DNA of 57,036 bases from contig JAJFIK010000061.1 of NCBI GenBank assembly GCA_021775005.1, positions 1 through 57,036 on the forward strand, given 5' to 3'. A model generated the notes under the pieces. The model ran no database searches. It saw only the letters and a program-made list of their open reading frames with translations, and was not told where the DNA came from. A program made the position numbers and the translations under genes. The DNA is from Rhodospirillales bacterium (GTDB lineage: Bacteria > Pseudomonadota > Alphaproteobacteria > JAJFIK01). Positions 26,345 through 35,571 of the stretch are shown here, one piece after another. Position 1 is the first letter of the stretch. Each line of letters begins with the position of its first letter.

Positions 26345-26968
26345 ATGACATTAGCCGTCTGGCTCACATACATCGCGACCGTTTTGTTGCTTATGAGCAC
26401 GCCCGGCCCGAGCCATCTGTTGATGCTAACGAACAGCATATCCCATGGTTTTCGCCGCTCGCTCGCCACCGCTGCGGGGGATCTCTCGGCAAATCTATTG
26501 CAAATGCTGGCGGCGGGTTTGGGGTTGGCCGCCATATTGGCGGCGTCAGAAATTGCTTTTACGATTGTGAAATGGCTTGGCGTTGCTTATCTCATCTGGC
26601 TCGGGCTGAACCTCATACTATCCAAAGCCAAATCAATTGAAGATGGTCACGCGGAACCAAAGCCGCTCATGCAATTTTGGCTGCAAGGGTTTGTGACCTC
26701 AGCAGCGAACCCCAAAGCCGTGGTATTTTTCGCTTCCCTGTTTCCGCTATTTATTTCGCCTGAGGTGGCGTTCTGGCCCCAATTTGCGATCCTGTCCGTG
26801 AGTTATATCTTTATCGACGGATGTTTTCTTTCCGCCTATGGCAGTGGCGCTGCCTGGATCGCCAAACGATTGGCGGGGCCCCGCCGGGCCTTGCTCAATC
26901 GCATTGGTGGCGGCGCATTGATCGGCGCGGCAGCTCTGCTCGGCGCGAAAGCACTGCAGGAGACGTAA
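26345..26968 (+). CDS. LysE/RhtB family amino-acid exporter
   Basis: A 207-residue membrane protein with about six spans. The N-terminal signature [21 protein letters not shown] is the conserved LysE/RhtB loop (PGP motif), and the central LWLGLNL and [19 protein letters not shown] blocks are typical. It exports amino acids or small metabolites. Its stop is 2 bases before lipB, so the two genes probably share a transcript. Substrate unknown. Confidence 0.9.
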   Translation: MTLAVWLTYIATVLLLMSTPGPSHLLMLTNSISHGFRRSLATAAGDLSANLLQMLAAGLGLAAILAASEIAFTIVKWLGVAYLIWLGLNLILSKAKSIEDGHAEPKPLMQFWLQGFVTSAANPKAVVFFASLFPLFISPEVAFWPQFAILSVSYIFIDGCFLSAYGSGAAWIAKRLAGPRRALLNRIGGGALIGAAALLGAKALQET

Positions 26969-26970
26969 GG

Positions 26971-27681
26971 GTGTCTGAAGCGAATTTTTCCAAGCTGCTG
27001 CGCGCAAGTCCCACTGAATGGGCCGTTGCAGACGCGCCCATCCCCTACCCTGACGCCATAGCCGCAATGGAAGCCCGCGCCGCAGATGTGGCAAGTGGCG
27101 ACGCGGCTGAGCTTGTTTGGCTTTTGGAGCATCCGCCGCTTTATACCGCCGGCACCAGCGCGGATGCTGCTGACCTGACCCAGCCTGACCGCTTTCCCGT
27201 CTATAAGACCGGGCGCGGCGGGCAGTACACCTATCACGGGCCCGGGCAGCGCGTGGCCTACACCATGCTGGACTTGCGCGCGCGCGGCAGTGATGTGCGG
27301 CTTTTCGTACAAGGCTTGGGGGAGTGGATTATCCGTACCCTCGACGCCTTCAACGTAAAAGGGGAACGCCGTGCGGGCCGCGTCGGGGTTTGGGTCCAGC
27401 GGGGATCCCGCGAAGACAAGGTGGCGGCGCTTGGCATCCGTGTGCGCAAGGGAATCGCGTTCCACGGCATAAGCATAAATGTCGACCCTGACCTTGCGCA
27501 TTACGACGGCATCGTGCCTTGCGGGATTAATCAGCACGGGGTCACCAGCCTGAATGACTTGGGCCTGCCTGTTACCATGGCGGAGGTCGATTCGGCGCTT
27601 TTGGCTGCATACCAGGATGTCTTTGGTCCTGTGGTTCGGGCTGAATTCGCGCCGCCGTCGATTACCGTTGCAGCAGGATAA
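26971..27681 (+). CDS. lipB: Lipoyl(octanoyl) transferase
   Basis: LipB, 236 residues, transfers octanoate from acyl carrier protein to lipoyl domains, the first step of protein lipoylation. The invariant segment [16 protein letters not shown] (82-97) and the catalytic dyad Lys150 (in KVAALGIRV) and Cys184 (in VPCGINQHG) are present with normal spacing. The start is GTG at 26971 with an adjacent purine-rich site; a longer ORF begins inside the exporter gene and is not credible. Confidence 0.97.
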   Translation: MSEANFSKLLRASPTEWAVADAPIPYPDAIAAMEARAADVASGDAAELVWLLEHPPLYTAGTSADAADLTQPDRFPVYKTGRGGQYTYHGPGQRVAYTMLDLRARGSDVRLFVQGLGEWIIRTLDAFNVKGERRAGRVGVWVQRGSREDKVAALGIRVRKGIAFHGISINVDPDLAHYDGIVPCGINQHGVTSLNDLGLPVTMAEVDSALLAAYQDVFGPVVRAEFAPPSITVAAG

Positions 27682-27716
27682 TTATTACTTCAACACCGGA
27701 CTCGGAGAAATTTACC

Positions 27717-28097
27717 ATGCTTGGTTACGCAACCCTCGGCTCAAACAATATGGAAAAAGCGCTGGAGTTTTATGACGCGCTGTTTGGCGCAATGGGCGCT
27801 CGGCGCGTTTTGTCGATGGAGCCCACATTCTATCTTTATGGGCGCAAAGGCGGCGATACCAGAGTCGCCATCGTTAAACCCTACAACGGCGAGGCGCAGA
27901 CCGCTGGCAACGGCAATATGCTCGCCCTTCCTTGCGAAAGCCAAGACCAGGTGCAAGTGCTTTACAATAAAGCCATAGAGCTCGGCGGCAGTGATGAAGG
28001 CGCGCCAGGTGATCGCGGACAAGGGTTCTATGGCGCTTATTTTCGTGACTTGGACGGTAACAAGATTTGCTTTTTTAACGTCACGCGGCACGCCTAA
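27717..28097 (+). CDS. VOC family protein (glyoxalase/bleomycin-resistance fold)
   Basis: A 126-residue vicinal-oxygen-chelate protein. The two beta-alpha-beta-beta-beta halves start with LGYATLGSNNMEKALEFYDALF and end with YFRDLDGNKICFFN, the usual C-terminal metal-ligand block. Family members act as glyoxalases, dioxygenases or resistance proteins; nothing in the sequence picks one. It follows lipB by 35 bases in the same direction. Confidence 0.88.
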   Translation: MLGYATLGSNNMEKALEFYDALFGAMGARRVLSMEPTFYLYGRKGGDTRVAIVKPYNGEAQTAGNGNMLALPCESQDQVQVLYNKAIELGGSDEGAPGDRGQGFYGAYFRDLDGNKICFFNVTRHA

Positions 28098-28221
28098 GTC
28101 CCACATCAGGACGCCGCCATGTGAGCGGTTCATACTTCCTTAAACAGAAAGGCAAGTGGTGCTGGAGCCCGGCCCATTTTGTGTCAAAGTTTAGTCGAAT
28201 ACGACCACGGAGTATTGACCC

Positions 28222-28455
28222 ATGATGTTCGCCCGCAAGTTTTTCGGCAGCGTGATCTGGTTTTTTAGCTTTGTCGCCGTTGCCCTCGTCACTCTTGCGC
28301 TCTGCGCCACCGTTGCTTTGACCGTGTTCAATAGCGCAGCGCTCTATCAGGCCGGTCTTATATATGGCCCCGCAATTGTACTTTGCCTGGCTTTTGCGGC
28401 TATCGCTGGCTCTACCTTTGGTACCCTGCCCTTTACGCGGCATGAAACCGCCTGA
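28222..28455 (+). CDS. Small membrane protein, tandem paralogue A
   Basis: A 77-residue protein with two hydrophobic spans (about 9-32 and 48-66). The pattern ARKFFGSVIWFF near the N-terminus and GSTFGTLPFTRH at the C-terminus recur in the next gene. No known family is recognised. A GGAG stands upstream of the start. It is one of two adjacent paralogues lying convergent with pccA. Confidence 0.65.
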   Translation: MMFARKFFGSVIWFFSFVAVALVTLALCATVALTVFNSAALYQAGLIYGPAIVLCLAFAAIAGSTFGTLPFTRHETA

Positions 28456-28546
28456 ATCCCTTGAGTTTTTCTACCGCAGCTCATCACGTTGAGATTGCCG
28501 AGAATATCATCAATACTCCACCGCAATAATTACGGGGGACTAAAGT

Positions 28547-28822
28547 ATGATTGTTGTGCGGAAATTTTTGGGTATCGTCGGCTGGTTTTTCATTTTATTT
28601 TTTGGCATTAACATCATCGGCGGTGCCATCGTTGGTGGAATGGCAGGAGCTGATTTCGGAGGTGACATGGAAGGAGCCCAGCGCGCCGGGGCAGAGGCCG
28701 GCGAGGCATTTGCGCTTCAATACATGGAATGGATTCTTTACGGGTCCGCAGCCATCGCCGTATTGGGGTCAATATTCGGAATATTGCCCTTCACAAGGCA
28801 CCGTCGCGGTCGGCGAGATTAA
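28547..28822 (+). CDS. Small membrane protein, tandem paralogue B
   Basis: A 91-residue protein built like paralogue A: N-terminal VRKFLGIVGWFF span, a Gly/Ala-rich loop (GGAIVGGMAGADFGGDMEG), and a second span ending in GSIFGILPFTRH plus a basic tail. The shared ends and differing middle indicate an old tandem duplication. GGGGGACTAAAGT precedes the ATG. Its stop overlaps the pccA stop by four bases. Function unknown. Confidence 0.65.
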   Translation: MIVVRKFLGIVGWFFILFFGINIIGGAIVGGMAGADFGGDMEGAQRAGAEAGEAFALQYMEWILYGSAAIAVLGSIFGILPFTRHRRGRRD

Positions 28823-30840
28823 GCAAATTCGACGATCACGTCATCAACGGCCAGGCTATCGCCCGCGCTTGCATGGACTTTTTTCACTTTGCCTTTGACC
28901 TCAGAGGTCAGAACGTTTTCCATCTTCATGGCCTCGATCACGGCCAGGCGCTCTCCAATATCAATCTCTTGGCCCTCTATCACATCAATGGAGATGATCA
29001 CTCCGGGCATGGGACACTTGAGTTCCTTGTCGCTAGCGCCTTTTATCTTACGCGGCATATGAACCATCAGCGCTGCCACCGGCGGACGAATAACGTGAAT
29101 AGGTAATGTCCGGCCCGCGTGAGTAATCTCCCACCCAATCCCGGTTGCAACTACTTGCGCGGCGACAAAGCGGCCATTGATCTCGCCATGGAAAACCGGC
29201 TCCCCCGGCATCCAGTCGCCAATAAAATCAATTGGCCCCGGCGGCACCGGATGATCGCCTTCCCGAACCACGACTGTGACTTGCTCACCTTCATCCTCAA
29301 TACGAATGGGCACCGGCGTCAGACCCAACATAAATACCCAGTCGCCATCTATGTCGGCAATGTCATACGACATTTGCCCATCAATAAGCCGGTCGCGTTC
29401 CGTCACCCGCGTATGGGCAAGGGCTGCCACGGCCACAAAAGCAATAAAATCAGCAGGACGTAATTCGGACCCGCGAAAACCATCAGGATATTCATCGGCG
29501 ATGAAATTGGTGGAAATGTCACCGGACTGGAATCGCTCATGGCGCATCACAGCTGCAAGGAAGGGTATGTTGTGCTGAATACCCGAGACATGAAATTCAT
29601 CTAGGGCATCGGCCATGCGTGCCATGGCCGAGCCGCGATCCGGCCCATGAGTGCAGAGCTTGGCGATCATCGGATCATAATAAAGCGAAATTTCCGAACC
29701 TTCCGTCACGCCTGTATCATTGCGCACGCTGGTGTCATCTTCGCCGAGCCCTTCTGGCGGTGGCACATAGCGGCGCAAGCGCCCAATGGACGGCAGGAAA
29801 TTGCGATAGGGGTCTTCAGCATAGATCCGCGCTTCCATGGCCCAGCCGGAAATGCCGATATCTTTTTGCGCGAGGGAAAGCTTCTCCCCCGTTGCAGAGC
29901 GGATCATCTGCTCCACCAGATCAACCCCGGTAATCAACTCCGTTACCGGATGCTCCACTTGAAGCCGCGTATTCATTTCCAGAAAATAGAAGTTGCGATC
30001 CTGATCCACAATAAATTCGACGGTCCCGGCGCTGTCGTAATTCACCACCTGGGACAAGGCGATGGCCTGCTTGCCCATGGCTTTACGCGTCTTCTCATCC
30101 AGAAACGAACTCGGCGCTTCTTCGATGACCTTCTGATGGCGCCGTTGAATGGAGCACTCGCGCTCATTTAAGTGAATGACATTGCCGTGCTGATCCCCCA
30201 ACACCTGAATTTCGATGTGGCGCGGATTGACGATATATTTTTCAATAAAAACACGGTCATCACCAAAGGACGAGCGCGCCTCATTCTGCGCGCTGATAAT
30301 GCCCTGCTCCACCTCATCAGCGGAACGCGCAATGCGCATGCCCTTGCCGCCGCCGCCCGCGGTTGCTTTCAGCATTACGGGAAAGCCAATGTCTTCGGCG
30401 ATGGCAACTGCGGCCTTGGGGTCCTCAATAATCCCCATATACCCGGGCACGGTGGAAACCCCTGCATCCGCCGCCAATTTTTTTGAGGTAATCTTGTCCC
30501 CCATGGCTTCTATGGCGTGGGGATTAGGGCCAACAAAGGCGACGCCGCGCTCAGTCAAGATTTTCGCAAAGCTCGCGTTTTCAGACAAAAAGCCATAGCC
30601 CGGATGCACCGCATCCGCACCGGTGGACGCAATGGCATCCAGTATCTTGTCCACAACCAAATAGCTTTCAGCCGCCGGCGAGGTGCCAATGTGCACACGC
30701 TCGTCTGCCATGAGGGCAAACACCGCGTCCGCATCCGCATCGGAATAGACCGCCACGGTTTTGATCCCCATGCGTTGGCAGGTCTTTATCACCCGCACAG
30801 CAATTTCTCCGCGATTGGCGATCAGAATTTTCTTGAACAT
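28819..30840 (-). CDS. pccA: Propionyl-CoA carboxylase, biotin-containing alpha subunit
   Basis: A 673-residue alpha chain with biotin carboxylase (FKKILIANRGEIAVRVIKTC, GGGGKGMRIARS), a PCC-type BT linker, and a biotinyl domain whose Lys lies in EAMKMENVL. With PccB it carboxylates propionyl-CoA to methylmalonyl-CoA, the entry of odd-chain fatty acids, valine and isoleucine into the TCA cycle. Distinct from MccA at 11.2 kb. It is separated from pccB by three genes for secreted proteins; normally the two are closer. Confidence 0.95.
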   Translation of the reverse strand: MFKKILIANRGEIAVRVIKTCQRMGIKTVAVYSDADADAVFALMADERVHIGTSPAAESYLVVDKILDAIASTGADAVHPGYGFLSENASFAKILTERGVAFVGPNPHAIEAMGDKITSKKLAADAGVSTVPGYMGIIEDPKAAVAIAEDIGFPVMLKATAGGGGKGMRIARSADEVEQGIISAQNEARSSFGDDRVFIEKYIVNPRHIEIQVLGDQHGNVIHLNERECSIQRRHQKVIEEAPSSFLDEKTRKAMGKQAIALSQVVNYDSAGTVEFIVDQDRNFYFLEMNTRLQVEHPVTELITGVDLVEQMIRSATGEKLSLAQKDIGISGWAMEARIYAEDPYRNFLPSIGRLRRYVPPPEGLGEDDTSVRNDTGVTEGSEISLYYDPMIAKLCTHGPDRGSAMARMADALDEFHVSGIQHNIPFLAAVMRHERFQSGDISTNFIADEYPDGFRGSELRPADFIAFVAVAALAHTRVTERDRLIDGQMSYDIADIDGDWVFMLGLTPVPIRIEDEGEQVTVVVREGDHPVPPGPIDFIGDWMPGEPVFHGEINGRFVAAQVVATGIGWEITHAGRTLPIHVIRPPVAALMVHMPRKIKGASDKELKCPMPGVIISIDVIEGQEIDIGERLAVIEAMKMENVLTSEVKGKVKKVHASAGDSLAVDDVIVEFA

Positions 30841-30894
30841 GCTTTTATCCCAAATCCCGGAGGTAAAATGCCGCGGCCAAATATAACGGAAACA

Positions 30895-31680
30895 TCACTC
30901 GTCCCCGAGCAGCGCGCGGGTTTGTTCCAACTGCGCCACAAAGGTGTCCCAGGCATAGAGCGGGTGGCGGTTCAAATTGATAGAAAATCCGGTACGCAAA
31001 TGAAACCGATTACGCTGCGGGTTGCGATACACCACCAATGTCACGTCCGTCACATCATCAAAATAGGGGTTGGTCCGCAATGCCACATCCCACATTTCGG
31101 CCATCACAAGCGCGGAGTTACTGAAGTCCTCTGGTACATCCGGGGAGACCATATGCACAACGGTGCGTTCCCTGTCGGTGCCGGGAAAGATAGTAGCCAC
31201 AGGCTCCAACGCCACACGCAGGCCACTTGGGAGCCCGACGGTTTGTACCGGCTCTGCCGGGAATATTTCAGACGGCGCGATCAGGTAATCTTCCAAATTG
31301 AGCCGGATCCATTGGTTAAATGAGGTTTTGCCGTAATGCGCCTCAATAAGCCGGGTCGGGCGATCACTGGGAGCGCGATCATAAATCTGCACCACAGCCA
31401 ATTCGATCCCCGCGCCTTGAGCCTGGCTCATAACCGCGAGTTCAAATAAATGATCCGCGGCATAAACAAGACTTGCCTCGTCACGCAGCTCCAGATCCCA
31501 AAAAATTGACAAGCCAACATATGCATTGGCAGCGTCGTCTTCATAAACACCGCTTGCACGCACATCATAGGTATTGCCGTCAGCAAAAGTAATTTCTTCC
31601 GCCGCAACCCAAGACGGCAAGGCCAGCAATGCGACCAAAATCGTAATGCTGGTAATTACCCTGGCTTGCCAATTGTTCAT
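30895..31680 (-). CDS. Secreted protein of unknown function (pcc-locus family, member 3)
   Basis: A 261-residue protein with a signal peptide (MNNWQARVITSITILVALLAL, cleavage near SWVAA). The mature part starts with a FADGNTYDV pattern like the other two members and includes YAADHLFELAVMS, equivalent to the [10 protein letters not shown] block of members 1 and 2. Start ATG 31680 is chosen for the better signal peptide; ATG 31698 adds 6 residues and directly follows the stop of member 2. It is the most diverged copy. No enzymatic motif is visible. Confidence 0.65.
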   Translation of the reverse strand: MNNWQARVITSITILVALLALPSWVAAEEITFADGNTYDVRASGVYEDDAANAYVGLSIFWDLELRDEASLVYAADHLFELAVMSQAQGAGIELAVVQIYDRAPSDRPTRLIEAHYGKTSFNQWIRLNLEDYLIAPSEIFPAEPVQTVGLPSGLRVALEPVATIFPGTDRERTVVHMVSPDVPEDFSNSALVMAEMWDVALRTNPYFDDVTDVTLVVYRNPQRNRFHLRTGFSINLNRHPLYAWDTFVAQLEQTRALLGDE

Positions 31681-31698
31681 ATCAAAACCACTCCCCAT

Positions 31699-32442
31699 CT
31701 ATTCGGCCGGCTCACCAGGCACCAGAAAGGTTTGAAAACGCTGAAAATCAAACCGGCTGTTGGGCAAAGCATTCGACATGCTGATAACCAGACCAATTTC
31801 CGCATTGTCGGTAATGGCTTGGTGCAGCGTTTCGTTTGAACGCTGCCACTCAAGAAATGCGAGCACAAAGGCACCCAGCGCATCCACATCATCCAGATCA
31901 ATAGCAAGAGCGCACCGGATCAGCAGCACGTCTTCATTATATTGAAATGAGAAGCCGCGCCGAGGCGGGAGCAATTCAACGTCATAGTCGCCAATACGGT
32001 GTGTCGTAGCCGCTTCGAGGCGGCCATATGAACTGGGGCCGGTACGGTACTCAAGATAGGTCGTTCGCTGCCAGGAGCCATCTTCCCGGCGCGCATAGTA
32101 GACATCTTCACCATACCGCCGTGCAGTCGGGTCATCAGGCTCAAGGCGCCACTGGATGACAAATGCATGGCGCAAATCGGAATCAACCAGCTCGGCCTGA
32201 AACATCTCTTCAAACAGGCGGTCCGCAAGGGGCACAAACACGGCGGGATCGGCAGACAATTCCGGAACAGTGACATGCAAAACCCGGCCCGGTTCACTTG
32301 AAGCTGGGTCGGTATAATTACTGAACCCCAGATTGGTAACCCTGTGGCCGTCAAACAGGGTGCGCTCAACGGGCTGCGCTAGCGCGGCCCCGGCAAGGAA
32401 CAACGTCAATATCAATACAAATGCTGAACGAGCTAAATGCAT
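31699..32442 (-). CDS. Secreted protein of unknown function (pcc-locus family, member 2)
   Basis: A 247-residue protein with a signal peptide (MHLARSAFVLILTLFLAGAALA). The mature part has TLFDGHRVTNL and the family block [18 protein letters not shown], plus acidic, beta-rich repeats. The start is ATG 32442 behind GAGGGC. In the duplicated pccB tail just upstream, the ATG equivalent to member 1's start is ACG, so the copy seems to have moved its start downstream. Function unknown. Confidence 0.65.
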   Translation of the reverse strand: MHLARSAFVLILTLFLAGAALAQPVERTLFDGHRVTNLGFSNYTDPASSEPGRVLHVTVPELSADPAVFVPLADRLFEEMFQAELVDSDLRHAFVIQWRLEPDDPTARRYGEDVYYARREDGSWQRTTYLEYRTGPSSYGRLEAATTHRIGDYDVELLPPRRGFSFQYNEDVLLIRCALAIDLDDVDALGAFVLAFLEWQRSNETLHQAITDNAEIGLVISMSNALPNSRFDFQRFQTFLVPGEPAE

Positions 32443-32449
32443 TACGCCC

Positions 32450-32485
32450 TCACATGGGAATGTTGTCGTGTTTTTTCCACGAATT
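32450..32485 (-). repeat. Decayed duplicate of the last 12 codons of pccB
   Basis: Thirty-six bases reading [11 protein letters not shown]-stop on the minus strand, against [11 protein letters not shown]-stop for the pccB end (33223-33258). The core CGTGGAARAAACAYGACAACATTCC matches with only two differences, at the R and the Y. It lies in the 62-base spacer between members 1 and 2 of the secreted family, that is, directly before a copied gene, so it marks the edge of a tandem duplication. Confidence 0.85.
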
Positions 32486-32504
32486 CCGTCCTGTGCTTCA
32501 CACA

Positions 32505-33242
32505 CTAATCAACCAACCGAATGTTTGCAGTGGTCCACGACACTTGTTCATGTCGATGCTCAGGAAGATTCTCTGCCAAAAGAAAGAGCACAACACTTGG
32601 CCCACCCTCTGCGATTGGATTATATGCTTCGCTAAATCTCCCAATCTCCATCCAAAATGCTTGCAGCAGTTCACGCATACGATTTGGGTTTCCGATTACG
32701 CCGGCTGGCGGCTCCATCCGTACAACAATAGCATCGAAATCTCCATTGGAGATGTGTCCAACATTCGGCGGGTAGTAGATCACAACATCATCGTTGGACA
32801 AGGTTGAGAGTTGTACGAATTGCATCGAACCGAAAGAACTTTCCTCGGTCTCAATGTTCAAGTGATTTGTCTTACGCCAAATTCCGTCGTCACCTAGCTC
32901 ATAGACAATATTTTCAGCAGTACCCGTGTCGCCCGTAGGATACTCTGACAACCATATCTGTGCCACTGTAACGTCTGAATTCGCAAGTGAGATCAGAAAA
33001 ACCTCCTCGAACAATCTGTCCGCCAACGGAACGTATTGTTGCGGGTCCGTCGGGTATTCTGACAATTCCGCACGCAAAAGAAGGCCATCCCCCATACCAA
33101 ACCCACTGAAGCCGCCAATCTGAATGTTGTAAACAACATCACCATTGAATAGTTCGTAGGGATTCTCTTGCGCGGCACATGTCGAAACAAATGCAAAGGA
33201 CGCGACAATCGCCACATAAATTCTATAGCGGAATGTTGTCAT
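32505..33242 (-). CDS. Secreted protein of unknown function (pcc-locus family, member 1)
   Basis: A 245-residue protein with a signal peptide ([25 protein letters not shown]). The mature part begins [15 protein letters not shown] and has the family block [19 protein letters not shown]. Its ATG at 33242 lies inside the last codons of pccB in another frame (20-base overlap), so translation is probably coupled to pccB. Base composition is visibly AT-richer than neighbours (about 47% G+C in 32641-32700, hand count, against about 57% in 33961-34020 of pccB). Function unknown. Confidence 0.7.
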   Translation of the reverse strand: MTTFRYRIYVAIVASFAFVSTCAAQENPYELFNGDVVYNIQIGGFSGFGMGDGLLLRAELSEYPTDPQQYVPLADRLFEEVFLISLANSDVTVAQIWLSEYPTGDTGTAENIVYELGDDGIWRKTNHLNIETEESSFGSMQFVQLSTLSNDDVVIYYPPNVGHISNGDFDAIVVRMEPPAGVIGNPNRMRELLQAFWMEIGRFSEAYNPIAEGGPSVVLFLLAENLPEHRHEQVSWTTANIRLVD

Positions 33243-34755
33243 GTTTCTTCCACGGGTTTTCAACTGCTTTGTCTTTTAACATGCTCAATGCCCGCGCCAC
33301 GCGCACACGCGTATTGTGGGGCAAAATAACCTCGTCAATAAAGCCGCGTTGAGCCGCGATGAAGGGATTGGCAAAGCGGTCCTCATAGTCCTTCGTATGC
33401 GATGCGATCTTCTCGTCATCGCCAATGTCTTTGCGGAAGATAATTTCCACCGCGCCTTTGGCTCCCATCACCGCAATTTCAGCCCGTGGCCAAGCGTAGT
33501 TGACGTCACCGCGAATATGCTTTGAGGACATCACATCATAGGCCCCGCCATAGGCTTTGCGGGTTATGACAGTTACTTTGGGTACGGTCGCTTCGGTATA
33601 CGCAAACAAGAGCTTTGCCCCTTGTTTGATAAGACCACCATATTCCTGCGCCGTACCAGGCAAAAAGCCTGGCACATCCACCAGCGTCACAATGGGAATA
33701 TTGAAGCAGTCACAAAAGCGTACAAATCGCGCCGCTTTCCGACTGGCGGCAATGTCCAGACATCCCGCCAGCACCATGGGTTGGTTGGCAACAACGCCCA
33801 CGCTTGCCCCTTCAATGCGTCCAAACCCAACAATGATGTTCTTGGCAAAGTCCGGCTGGATTTCAAAGAAGTCCCCCTCATCCACCAGCTTTTCGATGAG
33901 CTCGTGCATGTCATAGGGCTTGTTGGGATTGTCCGGTACCAAAGTATCAAGGCTCATCTCCACCCTGTCTGGTTCATCGAAACTTGGGCGTTGCGGGGGG
34001 AGTTCCTTGTTGTTGAGAGGAAGGAAATCGTAGAAGCGCCGCATTTGCAGCAAGGTTTCCACATCATTCTCAAAGGCCTTATCCGCAACAGAGCTTTTGG
34101 AGGTGTGGGTTTTTGCTCCGCCCAGATCTTCCGCCGTGACAACTTCCCCGGTCACGGTTTTGACCACGTCCGGACCGGTCACAAACATGTAGCTGGTGTC
34201 CTTCACCATAAAGATGAAGTCGGTCATAGCGGGGGAATAAACCGCCCCGCCAGCGCACGGCCCCATGATCACGCTGATTTGCGGGATCACGCCAGATGCC
34301 AACACGTTGCGCGTAAACACGTCCGCATAACCGGCGAGGCTATCGACCCCTTCCTGAATGCGCGCGCCGCCGGAATCGTTCAGCCCGATCACAGGCGCGC
34401 CCACCTTCATGGCCATATCCATGATCTTGGATATTTTCTTGGCGTGGGTCTCAGAAAGGGAGCCGCCAAACACGGTGAAGTCCTGACTGAACAAAAATAC
34501 CTTGCGACCGTTGATGGTGCCCCACCCGGTGACGACACCATCGCCGGGGATTTTTTGACTTTCCATGCCGAATTCGGTGGCGCGGTGCTCCACAAACATG
34601 TCGAATTCTTCGAAGCTGCCTTCATCCAGCAACACTTCAATGCGCTCGCGAGCGGTGAGCTTGCCGCGCTTGTGCTGAGCATCGATCCGCTTCTGCCCCC
34701 CGCCCAGCCGGGCCCGCGCGCGACGATCTTCAAGCTGATCGAGAATTTCTTTCAT
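33223..34755 (-). CDS. pccB: Propionyl-CoA carboxylase beta (carboxyltransferase) subunit
   Basis: A 510-residue beta chain with ATG 34755 ([19 protein letters not shown]); 24 in-frame codons upstream are not credible. The oxyanion-hole stretches [19 protein letters not shown] and [19 protein letters not shown] are present in the two crotonase halves. It moves CO2 from carboxybiotin to propionyl-CoA. The C-terminus WKKHDNIPL is conserved in PCC beta chains and is the piece duplicated at 32450-32485. Confidence 0.95.
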   Translation of the reverse strand: MKEILDQLEDRRARARLGGGQKRIDAQHKRGKLTARERIEVLLDEGSFEEFDMFVEHRATEFGMESQKIPGDGVVTGWGTINGRKVFLFSQDFTVFGGSLSETHAKKISKIMDMAMKVGAPVIGLNDSGGARIQEGVDSLAGYADVFTRNVLASGVIPQISVIMGPCAGGAVYSPAMTDFIFMVKDTSYMFVTGPDVVKTVTGEVVTAEDLGGAKTHTSKSSVADKAFENDVETLLQMRRFYDFLPLNNKELPPQRPSFDEPDRVEMSLDTLVPDNPNKPYDMHELIEKLVDEGDFFEIQPDFAKNIIVGFGRIEGASVGVVANQPMVLAGCLDIAASRKAARFVRFCDCFNIPIVTLVDVPGFLPGTAQEYGGLIKQGAKLLFAYTEATVPKVTVITRKAYGGAYDVMSSKHIRGDVNYAWPRAEIAVMGAKGAVEIIFRKDIGDDEKIASHTKDYEDRFANPFIAAQRGFIDEVILPHNTRVRVARALSMLKDKAVENPWKKHDNIPL

Positions 34756-34866
34756 ATGTCTCCCCAAGGCACGCCAAAGTCCCTGAGCGGGACCACTTCT
34801 GATAGCACCCGAGGGAGCCATGCGCAATTGCGGGCACGCCAGAGTTTGAGAAGCAATATCAGAGAC

Positions 34867-35571
34867 TTAGGTGATTGCTCCGAGCAAACGGAGCGCCCGG
34901 ACCGCAGAACGGAACGAAGCCTGCTTGATCTCATGAAGGGCTTGGGCTTCGTCATCGACGCCCCATTGCTGCTGTTGGAATTTTTCGTCCACATGAGCGG
35001 CATTCCAGGCCTGCACCTCATCCACAACGCCATGCAAGACGGCAAGTGCGAGAAGCACAGATCCAGTCAAAGTGGTCATTTCATGGAAGGCCGCGAGGGC
35101 AAAGCCCTCAAGGCCATCGAGGTCCGATCTCAGCTGCTCTAGCAAACGCGCGTCCTGTGTTATCGCCGCTATTCCACTGGTCGTGGCAATCGGAGCACCA
35201 AGAATTGTGCTGACACGTTCCAAGATGGGTTGCCAAGTCGTTACCTGCATTTCGACCAGCGCCTGCGGGGTCTCTGCCCCATAGCAAAGTAAATCAGTTT
35301 GCGCATATGCGGTCAGTGACGCGACAACCTCATCTTTACGCTCGGCAATGCCGTCCAGAACCGTGTTCGCCAATCGAGTGAACGGCATGGTGCCGGGATC
35401 AATGTCGCCCTCCTGCGCACGCCATTCATCAGCCACCGCGTCGGCAAACCCACCAACGGGGAGTTCCAGAACGCGGCCCGACGGCGTTTTCACGGGCCGT
35501 CCGTCGAGCCGCAGTGAAGAAACTCCCGCAGCAGCGGGTTTCAGTGCGACATCTTTGTAGAAACGCTTCAT
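34867..35571 (-). CDS. ATP12 family F1-ATPase assembly chaperone
   Basis: A 234-residue Atp12-type protein: MKRFYKDVALKPAAAG, the LDGRPVKTPSGRVLELP strand block and the YAQTDLLCYGAETPQALVEMQ segment are diagnostic. In mitochondria Atp12 binds the F1 alpha subunit before assembly; the bacterial role is inferred to be the same. Its start overlaps the asmA stop by four bases and it is the last gene of the degP-to-atp12 operon. Confidence 0.92.
   Translation of the reverse strand: MKRFYKDVALKPAAAGVSSLRLDGRPVKTPSGRVLELPVGGFADAVADEWRAQEGDIDPGTMPFTRLANTVLDGIAERKDEVVASLTAYAQTDLLCYGAETPQALVEMQVTTWQPILERVSTILGAPIATTSGIAAITQDARLLEQLRSDLDGLEGFALAAFHEMTTLTGSVLLALAVLHGVVDEVQAWNAAHVDEKFQQQQWGVDDEAQALHEIKQASFRSAVRALRLLGAIT

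Noticed and set aside
30517-31323. 268-codon open frame on the plus strand
   Set aside because: Spans the antisense of pccA and a secreted-protein gene; no start signal or domain.
33622-35142. 506-codon open frame on the plus strand
   Set aside because: Lies antisense to pccB and atp12, which have full motif support; composition (His- and Arg-rich, no domain) is that of a shadow of a high-G+C gene.
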